A stretch of DNA of 64,000 nt. Origin: Xylogone sp. PMI_703 (taxonomy: Eukaryota > Ascomycota > Leotiomycetes). The stretch's first letter is position 1. Each line of letters begins with the position of its first letter. The position numbers were made by a program, and so were the translations under genes. The stretch lies in the NCBI GenBank assembly GCA_021399445.1, contig JAJTUQ010000005.1, positions 3,844,001-3,908,000 of the forward strand, written 5' to 3'. This document shows positions 21,446-32,678 of this stretch, piece after piece. A model generated the notes under the pieces. That model did not search any database and was not told the DNA's origin. It saw only the letters and a program-made list of their open reading frames with translations.

Positions 21446-23280
21446 ATGATAGCTGAGGGGATTGAGGGCTATGTGGATAGCACATCGCCCATTAAGATGC
21501 AAAATACAAACGGAAATGATACGGCGCCCACTGATGTCTCGTCTGTCGACGACGGGTCTCGTTCAAATAACAAGGGCCGTGGCCGTGGCCGCGACCGTGA
21601 GAAAAACGAACGCGGTGGGCGTAAGAGACTTGACATGGGACGCTCAGAATGGAAGTAAGTTAGTTACGAATATGTTAGGTGACTTGACTAACTAATTGAA
21701 GGCGCTCTAAACTAGACAAGAGAAAATGGGAAGAAGATCATCAAGAAGGTGGAAAGCGTCAAAGATCTGAAAACGAGCCTTCGGTTCCCGGCGCAGGAGT
21801 ACAGTTCTCCAAGGAGGAAATTGCAGAAGAAGCTCGAAAGCCAAAGAGAAAAGTTGCAGTACTAATAGGGTATGCAGGATCTGGCTATAAGGGAATGCAG
21901 ATTAATAATACGGAAAAGACAATTGAAGGGGATATTTTCAAAGCCTTTGTTGCTGCTGGGGCCATCTCGAAAGCAAATGCTGATGATCCTAAAAAATCAT
22001 CGCTTGTACGCTGTGCGCGTACGGACAAGGGTGTGCATGCTGCTGGAAATGTCATTTCTTTAAAACTCATTGTGGAGGACCCTAATATAGTGCAAGCTAT
22101 CAACGAACATCTACCTCCGCAAATCCGAGTTTGGGGAATTGAGAGGACAAATGGCTCCTTCAGCTGTTATCAATCCTGTGACTCAAGATGGTACGAGTAT
22201 TTGATACCTACATATTCATTTTTGCCGCCGCACCCACAGAGTTATTTAGGCAAGAAACTTGTTGAAATTGCGGAACGGGAAGGTCTATACGAGAGCTATA
22301 TGTCTAGACAAGAAGAGGTTGCCAGTTTCTGGGAAGAAGCAGAAGCGAAATACATCCAGCCAATCTTGGAAAAGCTGGAACCAGCGCTAAGGGATGAAGT
22401 AATGGCAGCAATTCATAGTTCAGAAGACGAAGATGAGGCGAGCAAGACCTTAGCTGAAGCTTCAAAGTCGGAAATGAAACCGCATATTGAACGACAAAAA
22501 TCGGCTGCAGAGACTCCAATCAAGGATTCCGGAGTTGGACTTCATGATCCGGCTGGTCAACCGGATAGTAGTATGCCCATAGATGCTGATTCAACAGTGA
22601 TACCAGCGCCAGAAGTGTCGCAGGACCAGGCACCAGAACAGAGTCTCTTAGAAAAACCTGTCGAATCCGACATCGTTCCTAATGGAGGACGACCAGTCAA
22701 GCAACTGAGCCCCTTCGATAAAGCAGTTAAAGAAGTGAAAGCAGCATATATAACCGCAAGAAAAGCTTATCGAATAAGTGAGAAGCGACGGGAGAGAGTA
22801 CAAGAAGCCTTATTAGCTTACATAGGAACTCAGAACTTCCACAACTACACCATCCAGAAAAGTTTCAAAGATCCCTCGGCTAAACGGGTTATCCGTTCTT
22901 TCAAGGTTGGGCCTAAACTAATAATAATCAATGATACGGAATGGCTTTCATTGAAGGTACATGGGCAGTCTTTTATGATGCATCAAATCCGAAAAATGGT
23001 AGCAATGGCAACTCTTATTGTAAGGTGTGGCGCCTCTACGCAGACGATACATGATAGTTATGGATCTGCAAAAATCAGTATTCCTAAAGCCCCCGGATTA
23101 GGTCTGTTATTAGAAAGACCAGTATTTGATAGTTATAATGAAAAGGCGGTAAACGATTTCGGTAGGGAGAAAATCGATTTTGATAAATATCAGAATGAAA
23201 TGGATGAATTTAAACAAAGAGAGATCTATGACAGAATATTTAGAGAAGAGGAAAAAGAACACCAGTACGTATTCCAGTAG
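21446..23280 (+). CDS. PUS1: tRNA pseudouridine synthase 1 (TruA family)
   Basis: Two exons: 21446-21654 and 21702-23280, giving 595 aa. A second in-frame ATG at 21497 would remove 17 residues and cannot be excluded. It makes pseudouridine in tRNAs and some mRNA and snRNA sites in the nucleus. The N-terminus is basic, GRGRGRDRE-rich. The TruA core starts KRKVAVLIGYAGSGYKGMQ. The catalytic Asp is in RCARTDKGVHA. DSRWYEYLIPTYSF and GTQNFHNYT follow, and the RNA-binding FMMHQIRKMVAM motif is present. Between the two core halves lies a ~160-residue acidic, low-complexity insertion, usual for fungal Pus1. Divergent from TFA1. Confidence 0.94.
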
Positions 23281-23315
23281 GAGCACTCCTTTACTACAGG
23301 ATATAAACTGATACC

Positions 23316-23474
23316 ATGTCTAGATTCTATGGCTTTTTCCACCATGTCGATCATTATAAGTCTGATTACTTCCTTTGGGTCACTGCGGGAGGTATATCTG
23401 CCGCAAAGCAAGGCCAATTAAGGAGACAAGATGCCAGCGATGATGAGGTGGATTCGAACGGCGAGGAAGGGTGA
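23316..23474 (+). CDS. Small open reading frame, 52 aa, unknown
   Basis: An ATG-started frame begins 36 nt after the PUS1 stop. The first half is aromatic and hydrophobic (MSRFYGFFHHVDHYKSDYFL, then WVTAGG) and the end is acidic (DASDDEVDSNGEEG). The composition is protein-like. No family is recognised, and the short distance to PUS1 leaves no room for a separate promoter. It may be chance, part of the PUS1 3' UTR, or an exon of something larger. Confidence 0.25.
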   Translation: MSRFYGFFHHVDHYKSDYFLWVTAGGISAAKQGQLRRQDASDDEVDSNGEEG

Positions 23475-24222
23475 AATAATCTGTCTCCTCATTGAGTCCA
23501 CGCTATGAAAAACTGCATGTGATTATATAATAGTAGCTGCATAGCAATTTGACTACATCCCTCTCGTCTTGTACATATTTTCCCTTAAATCCCACTTCTG
23601 CACAAATAGACTCAGTAGATCCATCTACCATTCCTCTTAAAAAAATCGACGTAGAGCCGCCAAAGAGAGAAAAAAAGACAGCAAAGAAGGAAATGCAGTG
23701 ACAAAAGAGTTTGGCGCTATACAGCTGAGAAAGCTTGTATGCCTACATCTCCCCTAATATCTCAGTGTTCTTTTTGAATTACCACTGGGCCAAGGAGGCT
23801 TGTATGCCATTCTTCCCGTTTGCATATTCGCTTTTGCAGCTATTCGCCAAGTTCACTATTAGGATTGGTCCCACACTCCTTGCTTCGGGAGAGCAATTTG
23901 ATCTGACCACTCTGCCAAAGTGGCGCCCTTGCTACTCCTCTGGTATGGTGCTTTCCTATTTGGGGTTATATAGAAGGGTTCATGGCGTCATCACCCGGCT
24001 ACACAGCAGAATGAAGGAACGCTCATCAAGCCTACTGTGCAACTTATTCGTGAATATGTTCTGATATCCTCCCTAGACATGCAACAAAACTTGACCAGAG
24101 CAATCTTATAACCAATCGTATTGGAATTCTGAACTGTCTCAGACATGCAACAAAATTTTTGACCAGAGCAAGCCTGTATACAGTACTAGTAGTCATATAG
24201 CCACTAGCTCCGATTTAGATGT
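23475..24222. other. Intergenic region with a short direct repeat
   Basis: No gene is supported; the frame at 23735-24064 has no protein character. A 29-31-bp near-identical direct repeat lies at 24075-24103 and 24141-24171. Confidence 0.4.
24075..24171 (+). repeat. Pair of ~30-bp near-identical direct repeats
   Basis: Copy 1 at 24075-24103 and copy 2 at 24141-24171 both read agacatgcaacaaaa, then ttgaccagagcaa. Copy 2 differs by extra T residues in the middle. The start-to-start distance is 66 bp. This looks like a local duplication. Confidence 0.7.
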
Positions 24223-24492
24223 TCAACAGGGGACGAGATGGCAAGGTGGTTGGAGTTGACTCGGTCTGAATAATTGATCCACAGCAGTCAGGGCGTTCTC
24301 AACCTTAGGTAAATAGTTGCATTCATGTATTAACTGGGAGGTGAAGTCTATATCTGATCTTTGTTCCACCTCGGTCGTTATAGTCAATTTCGCAGTCTTG
24401 TTGGTATAGGTATAGTCAATCTGTGATCTATCCGAGACCTTCTCACTTACTTTGCTTGAATCATAATGCCATTCGAAGATTTGACTGTCCAT
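24223..24492 (-). CDS. Hypothetical 89-aa open reading frame
   Basis: An ATG-started minus-strand frame with protein-like composition (SQIDYTYTNKTAKLTITTEV; DIDFTSQLIHECNYLPKVEN). It shares the short string DYTYT, followed by a similar hydrophobic/charged pattern, with the minus-strand frame at 12935-12564. That may be distant relatedness or chance. No family is recognised. It may be a fragment. Confidence 0.25.
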   Translation of the reverse strand: MDSQIFEWHYDSSKVSEKVSDRSQIDYTYTNKTAKLTITTEVEQRSDIDFTSQLIHECNYLPKVENALTAVDQLFRPSQLQPPCHLVPC

Positions 24493-24757
24493 TATGGCGT
24501 GGTACTTCTGGAGTGTGTAGAGAGGGATTGAGTTGGCATTGAAGCCCCTCTAAACTGGAGCGAATGAAACAATAAGAACTCGGTAAGTATGTGGCTGGAT
24601 CATGAAATATGCAACGGTTTTATCTCTATCACAGCAATTACCATCCCATAGTGTCAAATTATTTTAGATCATGCATTGCTTAATGCGCCCGTCCCATGCA
24701 AAACACGATATCTTTTCCCATGTAGCTCGGTAAAACAGATTGAATGAAATTTCAAAC

Positions 24758-25313
24758 TTATTTAGTCTCGCTTCTCTTTAGAAGCTCATTCACCATTTCT
24801 CCAACCTTCTTTGAATCCTCTTCCATGCTTCCTTCGCCCTCCCCCTCGCCGATCTCTCGCAGAGGTCCGAAGAGCCACATTTCCTTGAGCTCTCTTGTCA
24901 GTCGCAATAGGTCCTCAGATGCCTGTACCTGAATATTGGAACAGAGATATAGCGTTAGTTAAGAACGGTTAACAATTGCCAACGATCCAATAGACTAGGA
25001 AAGATGACACTTTGTGAGTATGAGGGAAAAGAGCATATAACCGGAAGAAAGGAGTAATATTTACCAGTGCATTGGTTTCTACCTCCATTTGGAATGATTG
25101 TGAAGCAGCAACCTCTAACGTAGCGCCATCCTGGGCGGGTTCAGCAACCAGGGAGATGAGGTTCTTGAACCGAGTGAGGAGTTCTGCAATAGCACGCTCT
25201 TCGCGGTCTAGAAAAACAGAATTAATTTCGGATTTTTGTAGCGACTTGGTAACAATTTCAGGTTTTGGCTTATGTGAAATTGAATGGAGCTTGGATGACA
25301 GAGGGCGTGGCAT
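24758..25313 (-). CDS. MED22: Mediator complex subunit 22
   Basis: Two exons on the minus strand: 25313-25065 and 24928-24758, giving 139 aa. A head-module subunit of Mediator (yeast Srb6). The family core is the helical stretch from EERAIAELLTRFKNLISLVA through MEVETNALV and, after the 136-nt intron, QASEDLLRLTRELKEMWLFG. The end is acidic, then SETK. Size fits fungal MED22 (about 110-150 aa). The single ATG at 25313 is the clear start. Confidence 0.9.
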
Positions 25314-26536
25314 TGTTTATGAAGTAGTAGCGAGGAAATTATGATCTTGGAGTTTGATTTTGTTATAAAGAACAGAGGAGTTGTGTTTATGGTATGTAAT
25401 TTTGAGGTGTATCGTAACATAAGGAATGACTGAAGGGTCTAATGTTTGCAGACTTACCTACAAGGCTGGTAGTGGTAGGATGACCACCCTCCATAATGGG
25501 TGCTAGCAAACAAACACAACTGCGAATTAACTAGACCAATTGGATGCCAAAAATACTATCCAAAACAAAGTAAACAAGTAAATCTAAATATATGCGACAT
25601 CCGGTATAGCTTCAGGACATGCTGTTTGATAGTACAAACAGTGGCGGAGAGGCACAGAAAGAAGCAATTCACAGCCGATGTTCGAGGAGCTCGGATGCGG
25701 AAGCTCGACAGGCACAAAAGGTCTCACAGCCCCTCGATTAGCGTGTGTGCACGGACCACACCTAGATATTCGCCCCACCATTCTCCAAAACATTCACCAT
25801 CACCATCTCACACCTTCATCTAGATAAACACTTACTTGGTACCGTATCCTGGATATATATGACTTGTGAGAGTCAATAATAATTCCCATGGCTGCCAATG
25901 GCTTAGAAAATGCACCCTTCTGATAACCCCCTTTACCTGATCTTCTCTGCTGAAGATCATTGAAGATTTCGTCTGAGGTGGTTGAACATCTGGCACCACT
26001 GAATCATTTCTTCCCTGATGAAATGGGCCATTTCAAACAGAGTGCTGCAATCACTTGAGACTATCCTCAAAAGACCATTAGCTATCCCATAAAGGCTAAC
26101 AATAACTTGTATGGCTCCATTCTTGCAGCATCTCGTCTCTTGCTCTAAGCTAGCTCTGTGGGTATCGGTGGGATATTCTGTCATGGAGCTAGCTAGCTGA
26201 ATTGGAACATAACTCTCAACCGCAACATAACAGTTCACCAATATCTTAAATTCTAGAAATTGATACTCTCACAGCTAGGGAGATGTACTTCGTCAATTCT
26301 CTCGGAGTCCTTGGTTCCCTCAGAAAATGAGAACGACAGTACTCGTACATTGTACCGCACCCCCTAACCAGATCAGGGCTAGCTGTCGCTGTGCTGGCGC
26401 TGACCCTGGACTGGGTCACAGCCCACTATGTACGTAGCCCCTAGCTACCAACATAAGTTACCGCAACGCCCTCTTAATCCTTATTCCGGACCTTCTTTAC
26501 CTCGCCTTTCTTCTTCATCCGGAAAAAGCCCTCAAG
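25314..26536. other. Intergenic region between MED22 and twinfilin
   Basis: 1.2 kb divergent spacer. Short frames (25500-25823 on +, 25957-26241 on -) lack family signs, and the minus-strand one has no ATG at its start. The last 80 bp before twinfilin is CT-rich (about 26490-26520), a likely core promoter. Confidence 0.4.
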
Positions 26537-27681
26537 ATGCAGTCTGGAATATCGGGTAATGCAAGCTTCCGTTCTAATTTACCCATCAGACCAATCAGCT
26601 AACTCCATCTGCTGCCAAACAGTCTCGAAGGAGCTCCAGTCCGCCTTTCAAGACCTCGTCTCCGACACTTCCAAATTCGGCCTCCTCTGTACTATTAAGG
26701 ACGAAGCTATTGAACCGTTAGTCACGCTCTCTCCAGCTACTGGCTCCTTCGACAATGATATTTCGCTGCTCCAGCCACACGTCAAACCCGATGCACCCCT
26801 CTACATCATCCTCCGTCGGTATGAAACCACGGATGCCGCACCCTTCGTTGCTGTGACCTACGTCCCTGATACGGCAAAGGTCCGACAGAAGATGCTCTTT
26901 GCATCTTCACGTCTGACGTTAACTCGAGAGCTCGGAATTGAACGGTTCAGAGAGACTATCTTCGCGACTACCTCGGAAGAACTGACCAAGGAAGGGTTCC
27001 ACAAACATGACCAACACACCAAACTTGAAGCTCCATTGACAGAAGAAGAGCAGGTCTTGGGGGAGGTGAAGAGGAAAGAGGCTGAGGAAGGCCGAGGTCT
27101 GGCAGAGAGAAGGAGCCATGTCTCGTCGGGGGTGAAAATGCCCATAACCGATGAGGCATTGTCGGCGCTGAAGAGGTTGGGAGAAGATGGTGGTGATAAC
27201 TTGGTACAGTTGGTATGTGTACCCACTCAATTTGTGCTTGAACATATATAGTCTGAATTCGGGCATGTAATATTTTCAGCAGCTAACCCTGTTATAGAAA
27301 ATCAACACCGCAAGCGAACTCATGGAGTTGGCCTCGGCGACTTCCACAGATATCTCCTCACTCAGCACTACAATCTCGGCCACTGAGCCACGATATTCCT
27401 TCTACCGATACGCTCACACCTACCAAGGCGAATCTTTGTCTCCTATACTCTTCATCTATACCTGTCCCTCCGGGTCCAAGATCAGAGAGCGTATGCTTTA
27501 CGCTGCGTCATCGAAGTCCGCAATGGATGTTGGAGAGTCGGAAGCAGGTATCAAGATCGAGAAGAAGATAGAGACAGGATCTCCGGAGGATCTTAGCCAG
27601 GAAGGCATAGAGGGGGATTTACATCCCAAGGTGGAGACCAAGAGGGCATTTGATAGGCCCAAGAGACCTGGACGAAAATAG
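26537..27681 (+). CDS. TWF1: Twinfilin (two ADF-H domains)
   Basis: Three exons: 26537-26555 (a 19-nt first exon), 26623-27212, 27298-27681, giving 330 aa. It binds actin monomers and capping protein, controlling filament turnover. The start MQSGISVSKELQSAFQDLVSD is rebuilt across intron 1, and MQSGI is the usual twinfilin start. ADF-H domain 1 covers about residues 5-140 (FVAVTYVPDTAKVRQKMLFA). A linker with EEEQVLGEVKRKEAEE follows. ADF-H domain 2 covers about 170-305 (SPILFIYTCPSGSKIRERML). The C-terminal tail is basic (KRAFDRPKRPGRK), the lipid/capping-protein binding type. Confidence 0.92.
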
Positions 27682-28169
27682 GATGACCCTGGAGGTTATT
27701 ACACTATTGATGAAAAATGATGATTAAGAGACATGTCCTGATAAAATTTTCTTTTGACAAAGAGCATTGCTATGCTATCCTATGCTATGCCATGCAACGC
27801 AGACACAGGGGTGATGACCCTAGCCCGTAAAAAAGCGAATACCAAAAGGGGTAATATGCAAATGCAGTGTCGCCCGGTGACGGGTACCTCTTTTAGAATT
27901 CAGGAAAATAAAACCCAGGTATCCCAAAAAAATCCCTGTACAAGACGACAATATTGTGCCGCTGTTATGAGTTCTGCAACCTCAAAATCTTCCTACTTCT
28001 CACTCTTACTATAGACCGTGTACTAGATCTGGTGATGCTCAAGAGGACACCGCCCAGTTTGCACTTCCTCCCAAATCATGCCATATGCTCTCATAGTTTC
28101 ATACACGAGATTTCATAGTAACGCCCGTTGCTGTCCTTGAGTCACATTTCTGTAGCATGCCAGGCTGTT
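27682..28169. other. Convergent intergenic region, twinfilin / SFC1
   Basis: 488 bp containing a short tgctatgc(t) repetition near 27768-27795. No gene is seen; the frame at 27754-28014 is not protein-like. Confidence 0.4.
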
Positions 28170-29660
28170 TTATTCCTCGTACTTACCACCGACTATGGGA
28201 ATCGTGCTGTTCTCCAGCTTTTCCTTGAGGTACTCGTATACTGTGAAAGTAACAGCCTGACCAGGTGCTACACGCATGATACGGGGTGTGATACCCTTGT
28301 AGAAAGCGTGGAAACCTTCTTGTCTATGCAGGGAAGGGGGCATTAGCGCAGTACCTTGAAGAAAGCGAAATTCCCTAGTCCACGTGAGATGACTTACCGG
28401 AACATATCCTTTGCAATAGTGGTTATTCTCGATAGAGCAGTCTCACCTGGTAGGCCAGGAGTCTTTTGCAAACGGGTCTTAATAGTATCGATGGGGGCAT
28501 TGGAAAGAGGGCCCATTGCTCCGGATACTAAACCAATAAGGGTGGTTTGGTAAGAAGGGAGAGTGCTGTCCTTGTATTGAGGTTGCCAGCGCTGAAGTGC
28601 CTCTTTAAATTCGGTATATGCTGTGAAGTTGACGGCTTGATTGGATCCTGTGTATATGGGTTAGATATAACTCGCCCTAGCGGCTGCGGAGCTGGGTTCT
28701 GTAAGGAGAGAGCATGAGGCTATACTTACCTTGTCTTAGGGCCGTGAGTGTGACACCACGGTATAAAGCACCAATTCCTTCTTCTTTTACGACTGTATAG
28801 AGTGCATGGGCCGCATTCCTATATTTTGGTATATCTAGGGGATCGGCCATACTGTGGTGCTGCGCTTGGAGTCGAATTTTGATCACCTCCATAGGTGTTA
28901 CAACTGCTACTGCCTCTGTGACACCAGCTGCAAGGCCGGCTATATTTGGAACAATCAGTACATATTGTCTCCTTGGTCCAATTGTTTGAAATCATGATTC
29001 CACGAAAGTATATGGATATTAGGTATGAGTCACACTCATACAAATTTCCCATTTCTGGTAATACTTTGACTCACATAACGAATCACGATATACGAGAGAA
29101 GTTGAGAACGAGATAATAGCATAAAAAAGGAGGGAAGCTCACCAAGGAAAGTTGCTCTCGAGCTTATTATTCCGGTTTCCTTATCAGCCAACATCTTCTT
29201 ATACGCTTCAAAACTGGTAAACCGAATGGCCATCTTGGGTACAATGCCAGTAACAACGGCACCCAACCCTTTGTACAAAGCGAGAGGCGTCTCTCGCTTG
29301 ACAATCTCAGCTCCTGTTGTTATGAATCCACGCTTCTTCGCTCCGGGGGCCCGCGCTCTCCTGGAGAGCTGCATACGGACTTTTATCGTATCTTACGGAG
29401 TCACATGTTAGCTGTGAATGGGCAATTGCAGCACTGGACCCGAATTGAGAGAGAAAAGAGCATGAAACATACCTAGAGGATGGCAGACAAGTGCCTCCAT
29501 CATTCCTGCTGCTCCTCCCGCTGTGGAAACGTCAGTACTGAACGTATGAATTGAGGGCAGCTGGCTTGTTCTAGCCATCAGGGACAAACTTGCCAATGAG
29601 GTTGGTTGCTGGAGAGGCGGGCTTTTTGCCCTCCGGGCCTCTGACACTCTTGGCTGACAT
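28170..29660 (-). CDS. SFC1: Mitochondrial succinate/fumarate carrier
   Basis: Six exons on the minus strand: 29660-29594, 29520-29473, 29391-29143, 28939-28730, 28647-28398, 28323-28170, giving 325 aa. It exchanges cytosolic succinate for mitochondrial fumarate, needed for growth on C2 carbon sources (yeast ACR1/SFC1, Aspergillus acuH). Three mitochondrial-carrier repeats have the signatures HPLDTIKVR (rebuilt across intron 2), TPMEVIKIR and APIDTIKTR. GLGAVVTGIVPKMAIRFTSFE is typical of this subfamily. Intron 1 (29593-29521) begins GCAAGT, so it is a GC-AG intron. Only this join restores NLIAGGAAGMMEALVCHPLD. Confidence 0.93.
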
Positions 29661-31690
29661 AATGAAATATAGAGGTTTGCCAAATACTAAATGCTTATAA
29701 TAATTGCACTTCGACTACTGCACCGTTGTGTTTGACGCATCCATACACAAAAACACAGTTAGTCACAGTTCACCCGTTGCCCCGAGTGGAGTGCTTGAGA
29801 AGCGTAATTTTAGATATTCAGAAGTAGATTGAATATGTTAACTACACGGCGAATTTGAATATAGCAAATTCGAAGTAGGGCAGATAGACATATAGAGAGA
29901 AATATAGACAGCAGGAAGAGAAGAAAGGCTAAGAAAAGAAAGAAGAAGGGGAGAGGAGGAGAGGAAAAAAGGAACAAGTCCAAGAAAATAAAGAGGAATG
30001 AGTAATAGGCATGGATGACATGATAGCCCAGGAACATGTGCGCCTGTGACAGCAGCGATGTAATGGCTCGGCGAGAAGGCTGCGCAGGTGCTTGGGCCGA
30101 TCTCTGTGGCCCGCGGCATTGCGCTGCTGGCCAGTGACGGCGGCTGGCTGGAGGATCTCTTGTGGCTCGTGGCTTTCTGCTTCCCTCATCTTTCCTCCCA
30201 TCCGCAAGGGGAAGAAGAAGAGCAGCACGAGGCGCAACCCACAATCCACCCAGCTGGGAGCTCTGGAGGTACGAGGGGTCTGGCTGTGGAGCCGAGCGTT
30301 GAGCTGCTTTAGCTCGGCGCAGCGGAGACTACTGTATCCCTCTGCATCCAGCTCCCATGGCAGCACGAGACTTCCTAAAACATCATACCTTTTTTCTTAC
30401 TTCTTACTGATGACATGATCTGTTTTCGCGGGGCACAAGCCGATTCCCCAGCTGCTCTCCTAATGCTACACCAAACTACAGGAGAAAAGCTCCAAAACTG
30501 CTCTCTCACGAGCAGCATACACTTTACATCACATTTTCTCTGAACTGTCGCAGCACCGAGGTCCACGCTGCCCTAACCATCTTGCTGCGTGGTTGATCCA
30601 GAACAACCCTTCTGCCAGTGACGTTATCAGCACGCGCCTGATTGGCTGGCGCATCGCAGCAGCTTGTGATATTGCGGGGGACGACTCGGAGGGAACCGGG
30701 GCTCGCTTCACGCCCTGTTCTGGTCCTGGATCGGAGAAGGTCGGCTAAGAGGAACCGTCAATAGCCCTTTCCCATGAGCCGAGGCTCATTCTTCTTTCTT
30801 TCTTACAGGTGATCACGTGCACAACGATACCGGTCATGAATTCCACAACCACAGGCAGGCAGTGAAGCTGGCAAAAGGAGCCACTGCTGGAGATTTAGAC
30901 ATGCAAGATATGCTCTACCCTGCCCAATTTCCCTGCCAGAATATCAATTGAACTGTAACTCTGGGAAATAGCAAGTAACAACAGCTTGCGGAGCTTGCGT
31001 ATTTTCTGCCTTAACCCATGAGTGAGAAGATTCAATGATAACGCGGCATCTCGCAGTTTTTCGGCTTCTTTAGGTAGTGCTAGATAAAAACACTTCGAAC
31101 TGCATTACCATTTCCCGAGGATATCCAATTTTCAGTTACTCGGAAACACATTACATGGAATAGTACCCGTAGCGCCCTAGTTAGACACTCCATACTTAAT
31201 GAAGTTGGCTTCATTTTGTTTTCGTGTAAGTTTATGGAGTCTCAACTGAGATGCTGTTCCGTACTGCTGACCAATGTGTAATGGAAATTCGATTTAGAAA
31301 AAATATGGCTGCGGTCTAGCCCATCGACGAGGGGTTTATGGACAGGGCAGACGACAAGGTGAATGACTAATAAGAGGCCATAAGGCTGACCCTTGTGCTT
31401 GAGTTCTCGATCTAGACTTACCCTAAACTGCACTAGCCTGAACAAAGGATCTGATATGAAAGCGGTGGCAAATGGCAGTATGTTTTCTGCGCGTCCATTT
31501 TGGGACGAACCGCGTCCAACTCCCCGCAGCAAGTAAAGAAACCTCTGCCCAGATTTTACATATTCAAGAATACCTCAGTGGATCTACAACAGTTTAGTGC
31601 TACTATAAGCCAACCCAAATTTAAAAATAGCACCCAGAGACTTTACTATTCCTCTCTCACACAAGGGCTTAACTTTGCCCTTCCCAAACC
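29661..31690. other. 2-kb divergent spacer, SFC1 / DHFR
   Basis: It contains a long purine-rich tract on + (29893-30000), CT-rich in the sense of SFC1. GC-rich sequence around 30088-30370 produces overlapping random open frames on both strands. CACGTG occurs at 30814-30819. No gene is supported. Confidence 0.4.
29893..30000 (-). promoter_or_regulatory. CT-rich tract upstream of SFC1
   Basis: About 108 nt of nearly uninterrupted purines on + (pyrimidines on the SFC1 sense strand), ~230-340 bp before the SFC1 ATG. CT-rich blocks are common near transcription starts of fungal genes. The role is inferred. Confidence 0.35.
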
Positions 31691-32311
31691 ATGCCGCTCC
31701 CCAAAGAACTCACCCTCATAGTAGCAGCCACTCAGTCAATGGGCATTGGCCTAAACAATGCTCTCCCCTGGACAGGTCTACGTCGCGAAATGGCCTATTT
31801 CGCTCGTGTCACCAAGCGCTTAGACAACAATGCTCCCCCACAGTCTCTCAACGCCGTCATCATGGGCCGCAAGACTTGGGACAGCATCCCGCCCAAATTC
31901 CGGCCATTGAAAAACAGGTTAAACGTAGTAATCAGCCGCTCGCATCCTGAGACCGTTGAGGTCATTGACAAAGATACGCTATGCAAGGCACGGAGCCTGG
32001 AAGCTGCGTTGGCTTATCTGAGTGGTAGGCAGGAGGGAGTCAGCAGAGTGTTTGTCATTGGGGGAGCTCAGATATATGGTGCTGCGCTGGAGTTACCGGA
32101 GACGAAGAGGTGCTTGGTCACGCGCATTTTGAGGGACTTTGAGTGCGATACGGTATTTCCGTTGGCGTTGACTGGGACGAAGACGGAGACCGGGTGGGTG
32201 AGGAGGAGCCAGGCTGAGATGGATGCTTGGGTTGGCGAGGCGGTACCTGAGGGCGTGCAAGAGGAGAATGGGACCCAGTATAGCTTTGAGATGTGGGAGA
32301 AGACTGGATGA
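31691..32311 (+). CDS. DFR1: Dihydrofolate reductase
   Basis: Single exon of 206 aa, the standard fungal length. It reduces dihydrofolate to tetrahydrofolate with NADPH, for thymidylate and purine synthesis; target of antifolates. Visible motifs: LIVAATQSMGIGLNNALPW (the Met20-type loop), the active-site Glu in LRREMAYFARVT, MGRKTWDSIPPKFRPL (NADPH site and folate-binding Arg), and VFVIGGAQIY. The ATG at 31691 follows a CT-rich leader. Convergent with CBP3. Confidence 0.96.
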   Translation: MPLPKELTLIVAATQSMGIGLNNALPWTGLRREMAYFARVTKRLDNNAPPQSLNAVIMGRKTWDSIPPKFRPLKNRLNVVISRSHPETVEVIDKDTLCKARSLEAALAYLSGRQEGVSRVFVIGGAQIYGAALELPETKRCLVTRILRDFECDTVFPLALTGTKTETGWVRRSQAEMDAWVGEAVPEGVQEENGTQYSFEMWEKTG

Positions 32312-32678
32312 GATCTGGCTTCTTCGACTGTTCCTAACTCTTGTGCGACGAAGTGACTTGATTCAAGAGGAAATTGATCGATCGAGGTGATCGAGCAAAT
32401 GGCCAGAATAGACTTGGCCCACCTAGCTTGTTTTATTCTGGTGGTCAATACTGGCGAAAGCAGTGGATCCAGAATTATTGTGGCAAGGCTTGATGTGAGC
32501 ATTAAGCAACGCAGTTAGAGACCTCATAGTGGAGAGGTTCAAAAAAGTCATTCGTTGCTACATTATCCTGCCTCTCTGCGTTAGGCAATTAGATGTCATG
32601 CAAACCCCATCTAAAAAGATATGATACATTAGAAATACACAAGAGGGTACCACCTCAATTGCGCGGTTTCTTTTCCAA
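32312..32678. other. Convergent 3' flanks of DHFR and CBP3
   Basis: 367 bp containing the two 3' UTRs. No gene is seen. Confidence 0.45.

Noticed and set aside
23440..23460. tRNA T-loop-like string (ggattcgaac)
   Set aside because: Flanking bases do not form the required 5-bp T stem, and no anticodon or acceptor arm can be folded around it.
25957..26241. 94-codon minus-strand frame
   Set aside because: The frame does not begin with ATG, has no splice context and no family resemblance.
29810..30711. Open frames up to 145 codons on both strands
   Set aside because: Composition follows the local CT-rich or GC-rich bias (runs of Phe/Leu/Ser or Arg/Ser) and not protein-like patterns.
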